Assembly (NCBI GenBank): GCA_916610825.1
Contig: OU744447.1
Location: forward strand, 21,111,563 to 21,175,562
DNA: 64,000 nucleotides
Direction: 5' to 3'
From: Haliclystus octoradiatus
Taxonomy: Eukaryota > Cnidaria > Staurozoa > Stauromedusae > Haliclystidae
A program made the position numbers and the translations under genes. The notes under the pieces were generated by a model that ran no database searches, was not told where the DNA came from, and worked only from the letters and a program-made list of their open reading frames with translations. Positions 1 through 40,073 of this stretch are shown piece by piece (positions within the stretch are counted from its first letter, which is position 1; each line of letters begins with the position of its first letter).

Positions 1-200
1 ACAAAAGATTACCACGTAATGTGAGGCTTATACATCATATGAAAACATCGAACACAAAGATGACACCAAACACAAATACACAATACAGTAAATCAACCAA
101 ATGATCAATTAGATCCATTAATCGACGATAATTGCTAGTAAAGCAAGACATTATCGATAAATAGGTGTTGCCATATTCACTACACCTACATCTACACCTA

Positions 201-557
201 GGAGGATTAGGTCAGATAGTAGAGCAGCCAAACAGATCGGATCATATCTGATCGACTGTGGTTCAAATCCCCCGAAGGTCAACTCAGCCTTGACTTCATC
301 TGAAACATCTAATGAGTACCATCTGAGAATTGCGGGTGGAAAGTTCCAGAGGGAATTGCATTGTGAGTAGCTGCTGCGCATCGTGGCGCATTGACAATCA
401 AGACCTATATGCCATGAAATCTGTTGAAATTGATCTGCAGTGTCGCGGCTGAGATCAACAAAGAGCGTTTAAAATCATTGCTCTCAGCGAAAAAAGCCAC
501 TCTTGTAGAAATAGAGCAGTGGGACGGGTGCCTTCGGTAGGGCGACACCGTCTACAT
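201..557 (+). repeat. tRNA-derived SINE, copy 1
   Basis: This stretch aligns along its length with copies at 30782-31152 (plus) and 48673-49032 (minus). The head resembles a tRNA: a degenerate A box near 207-226 and a B box, GGTTCAAATCC, near 260. The tRNA-unrelated body and the 3' end with the phrase GGTGCCTTCGGTAGGG are shared by all three copies. The A box of this copy is the most decayed, so it is probably old. No target duplication was found. It is a non-coding retroposon that would depend on a LINE for mobility. Confidence 0.8.
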
Positions 558-1259
558 TACTTTACTTTTACACCTAAAACAGTTAGAGACCTAAACTTCC
601 ATGAATATCAGCATAATGACCTTGGTGGACCTCTATTATTTTCAGCAGATAATCCTTTTGTCGATCATTAACTATTTAGTATAATCTTTTTTAAAAACCA
701 TTTAAAGTACAGGCCTTACAGTTACATGTTTAATTGTATATAGTATAAGTGATTCTTGTGAGTGATATGTGTGAGAAATTGGAAATCTTTCAACTCCATC
801 AGCGGAGGAGTGTTACCGTTCCAATAACGTTTTTTGAAATCTTAGAAAACTTTTAATAAATATACCTACATATGATTGTTTCGCTATATAAGGGGTAAAT
901 TTATCTTCCATTTATTATTGAATGGTTAATGTTCGAAGCAAATGCTATTGGACACGAAAAGAACACGGAAGTAATAATTTGCTATAGAATATGCTTTTTC
1001 TTGAACATGTAAAATTAATTGCACATCATTTCATTGTAAATCGATCTTTCCTTTTCTGAAAGCTTGAGAAGAATTGAGAAGAGATTACTATTCTGACAGC
1101 TCCTTGCAATTTTATAATATTTGATGTAAAATCCGCAAAGAAGAAGTGCTTATTATATAGACATAAGGTTACTCCTTTATTTATAATACCTATGGTGTAT
1201 GTCTCCTGCCTATCTTCGTGTTAAAATGTAGAAAGTAATAATTTCTCCTTTAGTTTCAG
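558..1259. other. AT-rich non-coding stretch, probable intron of gene C
   Basis: No coding or repeat signal was recognised. It ends in a pyrimidine-rich tract and TTTCAG acceptor immediately before the terminal exon at 1260, so it is most simply the last intron of gene C. Confidence 0.5.
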
Positions 1260-1669
1260 CTGGCTGGCTTAAAGTAACCCCTTCACCAATTTGCTTCGAT
1301 TCAAGAGGAAACAGTCCAGCATCATTCACATTTAATGCGGGAACAGGGATGTACAAGATGAGGTTGATACATCAATCTGGAAGTGTGACATGCTATAAAC
1401 CTGATCCCTATTCACCATATGGGTGTTTGCCAGATGATCCCATAGATGTGCTAGTTGCAAACGAAGCGAGGCAGATTGTAGTGAATCGAAATAAATTTTC
1501 TGCAGCACAATACACAAACGGCTTAGTAACAACAATTGAAACTGATATTAAGTTCCAATTTGTTAGCAATGATGTTTATAATGTATGGTATTGGGAAGAT
1601 TTTGATGGAATCCATACAGATGATAATGATGGAAGAACATGTATAAATGTTGATATTTATGTTGAATAA
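1260..1669 (+). CDS. Terminal exon of gene C, PAN/TSP1-family paralogue (partial)
   Basis: This 410-nt exon opens after a TTTCAG acceptor in phase 1 and runs 136 codons to TAA. The encoded domain matches the last exons of genes A and B: it starts GWLKVTPSPICF, keeps cysteines in ICF, VTCY and YGC, and ends with WYWEDF followed by DDNDGRTCINVDIYV. The domain is about 135 residues, probably beta-rich and disulphide-bonded, and I do not recognise its family. By analogy with genes A and B the protein would be secreted and carry TSP1 repeats upstream, but those exons lie left of position 1. It is convergent with gene B. No disabling change is visible in this exon. Confidence 0.8.
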
Positions 1670-3276
1670 CTTCATCCTACTCCAATGTTTACAAGCCTTA
1701 TACGACGGTTTCATTCGTTCTTATTTTATTCATATACAAACTTCAGTAAAACATCATTATTTCCATTAAAAAGCCATACATTAGATAAATTTCCTCTTTT
1801 GTTCGAAGAAGTTACATAGATACATGTATGATTCATAAATGTTTATGAAGCTACCATTTTAAATCCATTGTGATCACTATATAAGTTGCCTTGTGATAGT
1901 ATTGTTTTTTACATATTAGTCTTGAAGAAGTATACTCGCATTAAAGATCAACATATTACCAGCACGTGTTGTACCAGTTCAAATAGTGTCCAGTAACAAA
2001 CAGTGAAGATAGAGATTGCTGATGGATGATAGCATATATCTTATGATTGTCAAACTATATTTATGTATACTTATCATGTTTATTATATTTAATAATCAAA
2101 GGGAAAAAACACGAGTCATGATTTATGGATTTGTATCAAATGGTTTTCAGTTATGTGTACACAACTCGCGGCATTCCATGGCAACCAGTAGAATTATATG
2201 GGATTTTGTTGCTAGAGGGTGTCCGCTGTAGAATGTGCATTTATAGGCCTATCCCAGCTCGGCCTATATCTGCCCCTTTCAACTCGGCTTTCAGCAAGAG
2301 AACACGATATAATAATGGAGACTTTCTGTGACAAATTTATTAACTTTTCTGGATTTCAGCAAAATATGCTCTGTAATTAAATATATTCAACCAGGAAAAT
2401 ACGATAAAAGTATCAGTTTGGGAGTTACGATATTCAGATTCGTGTTTTCAATAATAGAAATATTCAATTGTTTTTATTATGTTTGGAAATGATATTTGTA
2501 GAAATTTCTTTCAAATTTCATTTAATGAAAAACTCAATAACCCATTGAATTATAAAAAACATATCATTGTCGTGGATAAATTGATTAGAGTTAATTGATG
2601 TTCTACAGAAAGGTTATGTTACATGATTATTAAAATGATTACGACCACTCTTGCTCGTGGGTCATCGAAATTTAAGACTCCTTGAGTGATGTAACCAATT
2701 TTTATCCATTGAAAGCACATAAAAACAGGCTTGTGCATTGCCCATTGTATCCATTGACGTCGATACGAAACAGAGGAATACATGTAGATCCAGTCCGAAT
2801 ACTTTTGATTATAATTGCATTTTTAATTGGTCTTAGCGATATGGCGATGTAACGATAGTAGATGCATAAGTACACGTATTTTGAGAATTAATCCATCCTG
2901 GGCAATTCATAGCTGTTATTGCTTACTCCAAAATCCATAACATTCAGTGGTTATCCAAAAGCATGGATCCAGTAATTATTAAAATGGGGTCCACTTAAAA
3001 TTCATTACGTCATTAAAAACTGCCTTAAAAACTGCAATATTACTAAATTTGGCACTATTGTACACCAAGGAAAGATTGATGCTAGAAGAAACGAGTCCGT
3101 CAAAAAATCATATTATGATTAACATACAATTACAGTACAGCATGGTATTAAGTTACTAGTATTCAATCTCCATTTTATGTCTCAGGTGCAATCTCCAATA
3201 ATAAAAATTATTGCTTTTCTCAAACAATGGTTAGTTGAAATATCGTGAAGATCAAGGAAAAGTTTTTCTTCTTGAC
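1670..3276. other. Intergenic AT-rich sequence downstream of gene C
   Basis: It contains short random ORFs only. No repeat, RNA gene or coding similarity was recognised. Confidence 0.5.
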
Positions 3277-3284
3277 TCTTCTAG

Positions 3285-4484
3285 CAGTGGCGGATCCAGG
3301 GGGCGCGACAGGGGCAAGCGCACCCGTCAGATATCTAAACTGTTTGATTGCGCCGCGGCTGTTGTTTTGCTTTCAATCTTTACGAAACAATAACTGAGAA
3401 AACGACTTGTAAATGAAATTTCATCCTGAGTACGTCATATTTCTCGTAGCAGATTGGAAGTAGCAGAACGATTGTTATAAGTGGACTGATTGATTGGATT
3501 GATTGGTATGATTGGACACTAGACTAGAAGGAAGTCAACTTAATTTGACCATTCAACGTCACTGATTTCGCTACCGCGGAAGTAGAGCATCCAATACGTT
3601 GCTTTGATTTCGCTCCCCTCAGATGACGTAGCCTTCAAAGAAATTAGCTATGAACCAATGATAATGCTCTATTTCACATTCCGGACATAGTTTGCCCCCT
3701 CGGCACCCGTGAATAACAAAGCTTGTCTTGCTTACTGTCCTGCTTGTACTTTCTTTTCTCTTTTTGTTATTATTAAACCCTTGAATCAGTGATCGTCATC
3801 TAGCCTCCTTTTGTTAACTTAATCACAAATGGCGCTTTAGCGAAGGATTAAGTTCATAATCATTGTTGGAAGTTAAAAATATTTAAATTCTGGCGATCTT
3901 TCTCAAGATAAAACTGAAGCAGTTTGAAAACATATACTCCAAGGAGATAAAATCACATGAGTTCAAGGTGTCATTTTATTCATGAGTTCAAGGTGTCATA
4001 GTTGAACGATGCTGGTAGAAGTTTGTGAATTTTCAGAGTTGCAGTTTGCATCGTCAGAGAGCAAACTCATAAACTCATAAGGTCATCTCAAATTTAGTGG
4101 AAACTTATCTTGGTATCATTATTCACGAGGCATCCTTATCCAAACTCCGGAAATACTAAATATGAAAAATGCTCCTTTCTCTCCAGGGTACATTGTTTAT
4201 ATTTTTATTTACTATTTTCTTACAAATGCTGATAATTTAACTTGAATATATACTTGTTTTTCTTGGTTACAACATTTTTTGTCGCTGTAAATTTGGAATA
4301 ACTGTGAGATAGACCATACTTTGAAGACACTTGAAAGTCCGATTTGGATATGCAAAAACGATGCTACAGACATTCTAAGAGGTTTTAAACTTCAATAATT
4401 TTGGACCCCCTAGATGGACGAGGCTTCGCCCCTCTACCTCTAGAATTCTTGCACTCCTCAGATTTATGGCTGGATCCGCCCCTG
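3285..4484. mobile_element. Non-autonomous hAT-type DNA transposon
   Basis: The element begins CAGTGGCGGATCCAG and ends CTGGATCCGCCCCTG, which are inverted repeats with one mismatch in 15. It is flanked by a perfect 8-bp duplication, TCTTCTAG, at 3277-3284 and 4485-4492. An 8-bp target duplication with CAGNGGCGGATCCAG-type ends is characteristic of hAT elements. The 1.2-kb interior has no long ORF and no transposase similarity, so it must have been moved in trans. The intact duplication shows the boundaries are original. Confidence 0.9.
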
Positions 4485-4492
4485 TCTTCTAG

Positions 4493-7356
4493 GTATTTAC
4501 ATAATTGTGTGAGTGAGCTCACTCGACTTTACTTTTTCCTATCGCTGGAAGCGTTGTTGCCTCTTTTCATTGATTGACGCTAAATTTGACTTCAACTTTT
4601 CCATTCTGAACAGACTGTTCTCTATTATATCTGAACATATCGCAATATGTCAAAACATGCAATTCGTTGCATTTCTGAAGGTCTTTACCAAATCTATAAT
4701 AATAACAAAGGTAATTGTTGCTCGGCCCAATTTATCCCAGCAACGCGGGTCATTCATTGCTAGTAATCTATAAATATGTGTTCTTAAAGGGCTTTTTGTT
4801 ATATCAAATATGTGAATTTATAATGATTGAGAATCTCACAAGGCCAAATTAATTGGCTATTTGACTTTTTCAATGTATTTAAAAAGTATAATGATTTCTA
4901 AATGAAAATCCAAGCCAATACATATTTAGATTCAATGCTGTACCATCCCTTCTCTTATTACCAATTAGAAATTTCAACGGAGGGGACAGCTTGATGTGCT
5001 CAGACTTTGCTGCTACATTTGCAGCTAAATTTTTGCCGGCTGATTTCCATTTGAAATTTTTTTAGCGCCCCAAATTCGACATTTTATGAAAATCCATCAG
5101 GGTACCCATCAATTTGGAAGTTATTTGTCTTGCACGGCTGCAAATTATTCAATTGTTTCTGCTCAAAAGACATAGAGCATATGCAGAAAAATACAGTATA
5201 CGATTCTGGGTCCAGAAATCATTTGAATATAGAGGAAAGAGGAAGGAGAGTTTCATTTACTGGTAAAGGAAAACAAGCTCTACGTAAATCGAATATTTTT
5301 ACCGTTCTCTTCGTAAATATGTCCTTGGACGTTTGAACGATTTTATATAGTGATTGGTCTAAAAATTGAAGAGACGGATACTCACATGAGAAAATCATTG
5401 ATTCGCTGGAGAGGATATGTGTTTCTTTGCGTTATTTGGTGACTGCAGATTAACAATTGACAAACATGCGAGCTACAAATTTCATTTCGCCATCTTGTTT
5501 GCTCAAAATGTCATAGCAACATCATTTTCAGATGATTTGCATTGACTGGATTTCACTTTTTGCTGTAACGGATCACAAGCAAGTAGGATCAGTACCAAAT
5601 ACTTTTTTCGCTTCAGTGAAAGTTGCAGAGAAACCTGCGTGGTCCAAACTTGTGTACAACATCGCATCGTATGCGTACTCCGCTGTTTAGCCATGAAATT
5701 TTAAATGCAGCAAATTTTTCGTCAGGTGGAAACCAGGATTAGTGTTATCCGGATTCCTTTTCGCTGTTAGGTTATATTTAAAATAGGAGATATAAATGAC
5801 GAAAGAAGCAAAATGGACCAAGATGTACAGCAGGACAAACATCAGGACAAACATTCAGTCAGCAAAATTCAGGAGCTTGAAAACTTCTAACACATCTTTT
5901 AAATACTTGTTTACGACGAATTACAGTTAACAGTGGACAGTTACAATTGGTATCAACCGACACCCATCATGGCTCATCCAACAGCACAATAAGATGATCC
6001 ATCCACTGAACATGTTAATCTTTGCCCTGTCCTTCACTGCATCTCTCGCACCCGCTGACATCTTTCGTCATTGTCGCTTTAACTGCGTGGTCAACATCAT
6101 CACATCCACTGATGGCGGTCATCTGCTCACAGCCCTCCAGTCTGTGATCAGTAAAGGGATGGGGCACGTAGAATTTATAGCAAGAGGCTAGCAGAGCTTG
6201 GACTACGAGGGCAGCATCAGGACAAATAGAATCATTTGGAGCTAGCCACATTAGATTATCATGAGTGTTACTTTCAACACTATATCAATTATACTTATTA
6301 TAATGGAATCCCAATCTTTATATAGGACTCATTGATTTTCAATCTTACCTTCTTCCACACATCATAATCGAATCATTTATTTGAAAGAGAATTTTCATGA
6401 GAGATGAAAGATGCCATTACTATCTATACAAAGATACATAGACAGTATTTCATCTTTTGCCCTTAACTGAGCATCTCATGTGAAATCGATATCGCTTTTA
6501 ACACTCAAAAAATATATCCCATATCTCCGCACGTTCATTAATAAATAATCTGTGTATTATAAATCAGATTACCATCAATTTTGATCAGAAATTCCTTTAA
6601 TAGATATAAAAGAATATAGTATAATCATCGATGCTGCTCTCAAATGTTACTTTGTTTAAGTGTTTATATTGTCAAAATTCAAATTTTCAAATTCAAAAAA
6701 TCTCTTTAATTTTGATTCCATTTTCAACAACTCCAATAATAATGCCCATAAAGCTATAAAAGCATAATTATTGCGAATAGAGATCTTTTAATATTTCAAA
6801 GGGTCTGTATTGTTCGGAAATTTCGTTTGTCGGAAATCTCCGCTTGTCTGTCTAACCTATCCATTATTTCCAATTTTAATTTTCAACGAAACAGTAAGAA
6901 TTTTAATAGAAACAACAAAAGAAACTTGTTCCAAAGGCAGTAAATGGAGTTCACTGATTGGTTTAAAAGAACCCTTTTCGAAGTGGTTGAAAGCTGCTGA
7001 TAATAACCACTGATAATTATATGATAAACTGAATTATTTAAGGTTGGCGTTCTTCAGTGATGCCGACAGGCTGGTTTCAAGTTATTTCAGGGCCTGAGCT
7101 AAAGGTAAGATTCAAACTATTGACAAATGAGAAAATTGAACCTAATGCATGATAACTTAGCTACAACGCTCTTTTTGTGATGAATAATATAATTTTGTTA
7201 CATTAGTGTTTGATGATATCACCTCTAATATTGGGTAGATTTATGCTACCTCAGTTACACGTGTTTAAATTTTGATTGTAATTTGAGATGCCAGTACGCT
7301 AGTATGTATATGCTTGTCGAAAGCGTGCATGTGTATAGGTAACAGGTGCATGAATA
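4493..7356. other. Intergenic region between genes C and B
   Basis: It is mostly AT-rich with no recognised genes. A patch at about 5935-6250 is noticeably richer in G and C and is open on both strands (short overlapping ORFs of 65 and 78 codons). I could not assign it to a known family, and it may be a fragment of an old mobile element. Confidence 0.4.
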
Positions 7357-35672
<28,316 letters not shown>

Positions 35673-36985
35673 AACGTTGCCAATCGTAAAAAGATATCAA
35701 TGATAGCGTTAACGTTATTAAACTCATTTTAACTTATAAATAAATTAGTGTTATAAAATTGAATTGAATGTGTATTGCCACCTACACCTATTAAAGTGCT
35801 TTAGTTTGTTTAAATCTATTTATATATATCACGAATTTTGTCTTTTCGGTATTTTTCTACATATCATGGTGCGCAATTGTGTTCGACGCGGGTTCGACGC
35901 AGAGCCATTTATGATAATTGGGAGTAATAAACAACTAACATTTTGTTTGATTTTCAATAAATACTTGTGGATTAGTGTGAAAATTATTACACATGGATAT
36001 TTTTGTTTTCCCTGACAACGTCATATTACAGCTGCATGTCTTGAAGAAGAATTATTTCACCAATCTACTCTATTCTGCATTAATTTAATCCCCGGATTCG
36101 TTCGATATCCTTTCAGTATTTTCAGGATATGATCAGTTGGTATAATAATTTTAACCCTGCGATAAGCTTTTTGAATCTTTTGAGGAGGTGTTCATATAAG
36201 AAAAACCTGCCCTGCTCCCTTTTCGGATCCTTGAAAAATCATAAGGCTGTCGTATGAAAAACGAACAATCCTGGCTAACCAAGATATCGCTTTGTTCAAC
36301 CGGGATCTCAGCAGGGCGGGCTTATTTTTTCCCATAATTATATGATAGCTTCAGCCCGGCAAACCGGGCTGAAATGCTATTTACTGCACAAGCTTGTTAA
36401 GGAACTCGTATTTCAAAACGAACATTGTCATGTAGAAAAAAACTTAAAATTATGATATATACTTAATAGCAGCTCCTTCGTGACTGCTTTGTATTCATTT
36501 TACTAACAGGGGTTTGAACTGAAATTTAGATCTTTAAAATACATTGCTTGATCAGTTAACGCCTTGACGACAAATCGACTTATATAATTCAAAATCTGCT
36601 GCATAAAATCGGTCAAATGCATTCTCATGAAAATTAAATAGAGAGCAATCAGAGCAGACACATTATTAAGAAATTTAAGAGACAAACAGTACTCAATGGC
36701 GAATATTTAAGAGATCCCAAGTTTATTAAATTAGTATATTTAAAGCAGGCAATTAATGATCCTAATCGGACGCGTTCTCTGACGTACCATGTGAGGAGCC
36801 ACATAATTTATTACAGAAATATCTCCATACTGAGAACATAGTTAATATTGAGTGCAGCTTTTTATCAAATGATTTAAAAGGGGACAGAAAATCACGCACG
36901 TACCATGCATGTTGATATGCATCTTTTATACTATTGCAAAATGCAGTATATATGAAAAAGCCAATGTTTACCTTATAATGTTTGA
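35673..36985. other. 5' flank of gene B and intergenic sequence
   Basis: A TATA-like TTTATAAG lies on the minus strand near 35735. A 10-bp perfect hairpin (TTCAGCCCGG, loop CAAA) is at 36350-36373. Nothing else was recognised. Confidence 0.4.
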
Positions 36986-36989
36986 GATT

Positions 36990-37380
36990 TATTATTTAAG
37001 CTTGCTCATGCGCAGTTTCAGTAAACGTATCGGCCTCTCATTCGTTGACGATATTACTATCTTAACAAATAGCATATCTGATGCACAACAACTTCTTGGT
37101 GAAGTTGAACGGGTTGGTAAAACGATAGGCTAGACAATTAACACGACTAGAAATTCATTGCTTTTGGCATGAAACATGCACACTTTGCTACATCAAATGT
37201 TGACAGAGAACCTGTAGAAGTGTAGATTCGTTCAAGTACCTAGATTCTGTACTTCCATCTTCTTCAGATGATTTAGCTCAACATAGAGGCCAGGCTTGGG
37301 CAGCAATTAAAGGTCTAAATAAATTCTGGGCGTCTGATGTCAACACTGACGTTAAAGATACGACTGCATAATTTAGCTAC
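36990..37380 (+). mobile_element. LINE reverse transcriptase fragment (RTE-like)
   Basis: The segment reads LSFVDDITILTNSISDAQQL, an FVDD-type catalytic motif, then SFKYLDSVLPSSSDDL, HRGQAWAAIKGL and KFWASDVNTDVKDTT in shifting frames. The order is typical of the post-catalytic region of LINE ORF2. Stops and the lack of flanking domains make it a relic. Confidence 0.7.
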
Positions 37381-37861
37381 CCCAGCCAGCATATTCACAA
37401 CACTTGACATATCGAATTTCAAAGAATGAATAAACCTCTCTGCTATTGGTCAATGATTATGTCATGTTTTTAGTTTCTCACGTAATGGCAACAGTTTGCA
37501 CGAAATTCTTGTCATTTTAGATATATCATTTCATAGAGTCGAAAAATACAAATGATAAAGTCTGTCATTTTCTGTAGCAATTTTTGCTGTTCATTTTGAA
37601 GTGATTTTCATGCATATCTCTGCGATTGAAGACACAACTATGCCATTCATACCTGTCATAAAGTACTTGTGATTCAACAGAGATTGATTATGAAAATTTA
37701 TTGAGGTTCAACTTGAAATTGCCCACGAAGTAGAGCAGGGAAGGACAACCAAAAAGCAAGATATTATTGAGCGAAAATAATTTGAATAAACGTAAATCTA
37801 AATCTAGTTACGCCGAAGATGATTTCCCCTTTTAGAAATTTCTTTCCAGTTCCTGATATTG

Positions 37862-37990
37862 TGAAAATGCTGGCTCCATTTGACCACCCCAGCCAACATT
37901 TTTCAAGCACTATCAAAACACTGCGATCGATGTTGAAATTGCTTTCAAAATGCTGGCTTGGGTGGCCAAAAAAAGCCAGCATTTTTACAA
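37862..37990. repeat. Fold-back element of about 128 bp
   Basis: The two halves are near-complete inverted copies centred at about 37926 on CGATCG. Matching blocks include AATGCTGGCT, CCACCC, AGCCARCATTTT and CAAGCA. It could form a long hairpin. A partial relative (CCCCAGCCAGCATATTCAC) lies at about 37380-37398. Confidence 0.7.
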
Positions 37991-39638
37991 CATTGATGCG
38001 AAATTTTATTGAATGTTGAGAAAATGTTTGCTTTATTTGGCCGGGACTTCAAGAAAACTCGATTATCAAATTGCTTTCTTTTATCTTATTTTCAACCAGC
38101 AAGAGAATTTATCTATATACAAATGGAACGTAGATTGCCGTGCCTGTGTGAATGTTTGTCCTCTTTTCACACATTTATTACCTCATGAAATATGACGATT
38201 GTATAGTTCAACATGATGATGATAGTCCAAACAGCGAGCTAAGCTAATAGGTTCTTCCATATTCGCCTGGCATAAAAAGATATCAAGGGTAGACTCTGCT
38301 TTTTATATGGATTAGTTCATCTCATTTATCCAATATATTATTAACAAGGAACTATGTATGTATATTATGCTCTTTTAACGCATTTAGTAACCTATGAAAT
38401 GTTCAGCTTGAAATTTTTACACATTTGTATATATAGATACAGTGTTTTGCAAAGTATGTAACTGCTTCTATAACTGTATATTCCCTTCCATATCGCTTTA
38501 TCGTTTTGAAATTGCAGACAGAAAAGCATAACGAATGGGTTTTCAGAAAGCCCTTGCTGAGGAGTATGCGGTCCTCCTAATAAGTATTCTATTATAGTGT
38601 CTCCCGATGTGGGAGGGTGCTCAATGCATAGAAACAGTTTTATACAGTACATAATTAAATTCATTATAATTACATGAAAAGTGTACAACTGCAGATCATT
38701 TCGTCTGTCATAAAGGCATAACGGAATTGAATTGCAAACCGGGATTGCAAATGGTATAGATCGCCGATATAATATAGATATCAGCAAATTGAAAACAGCT
38801 TGAGAAACTAATACAATTAACAAAATCACTGGCAGGCATTCATTGTACAGTATTGTAGCATCTATATACGATTTATATGAAAGGTCATGTACAAATTTGA
38901 ATGTAATTTGTAACCATTAAATAAGCCATCAGTTACCTGTACTGGAAATGAATATATCGCATCATCAGAACCAATAACAAATATGTTCAATCTTCCTCAT
39001 AAAATAATGGCATTGTGATTTCTACTTCATTGCTTAAATTCCTCCTAGACGCCATAAAGCAGGATAGAGTTTTAATCAAACTAGACTTTGATTTTTTTCT
39101 GGGAGCCCCTCACAGAGTAAAATCTGTTGGCTACCATGCATTATTTCACACTAATTTACTCGCATCGGGTGTGTAACTGGGTACTAGTAATACAAATTAC
39201 AAGAAGCTTAGAAGCATCGTATTGATATAACAAATTGTGTCTCTTGTCTGCTAATTTCAAAATCTTGGAACGATGCAAAGACAGGCATGAATGCGTCATT
39301 TATGAAATGTCATTCATTAAAAATATATCACCGTCCCTGAACACTTAGAAAGATTCAATTGAATCCATGCTGTTTTAGAAAATTTTAGAATAGAAAATTG
39401 ACAAATTTCATTTGCTAATATCCATTTCACTTATTCTAGAATTTTTTTATCAATGCATGAGTAATTTATAGTTAGTATATACATACCCCTATTTTTCAAT
39501 AAATTTAAGACTTAAACGTTGTGCAATAAAATATTAAGGACATATATTCTTTGATATTTATTGTTAAATCGGTCAAATTGAAGATTCTCACTAAATTCAA
39601 TATATTTGATAAATTTAATAACATCCTGTTACGGAGGA
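37991..39638. other. Intergenic AT-rich sequence
   Basis: No coding, RNA or repeat signal was recognised. Confidence 0.45.
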
Positions 39639-39738
39639 TCGTATCAATGTTAAACGAGCATTTTACTCAGATTGGTTACGAACACAAATATAATAACACA
39701 CATAAAAACACACACACACACACACACAAACGCACCCA

Positions 39739-39780
<42 letters not shown>
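39639..39780 (+). repeat. Truncated LINE 3' end with (CA)n tail
   Basis: The stretch 39639-39702 matches the terminal block of the LINE at 13289-17880 (GTATCAATGT, AACGAGCATTTT, GGTTACGAA), and the interrupted (CA)n tract at 39703-39780 corresponds to its tail. It is a severely 5'-truncated copy of the same family. Confidence 0.75.
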
Positions 39781-39783
<3 letters not shown>

Positions 39784-40073
39784 CCCTTTATTTCCAACAG
39801 CAATAATAATAATCAACAATTGAAACAGAAATAAATGTTGCTATTCTTCCGGCTTCATTCTATACTTGCCCTTATTTATGTGCATTTTAACTGGCTAATA
39901 AAGGGACCATTGTTTACATAAGCTTCCACTTATGACGTTTCGACATTCGACTTCCGACACGAGCGGACGTTATAATTTTGCTTCTGATTATCTTTAAAAG
40001 TTTTGCTGTTTTCATCGTAATATTTGGTTTATATTTGCCATGAAAGTCACTTGAAGTAGGCTTAATTTCAAGT

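Noticed and set aside
5994-6251. Coding gene in the GC-richer patch
   Set aside because: ORFs on both strands overlap fully, are short and show no recognisable motif, so no coding strand can be supported.
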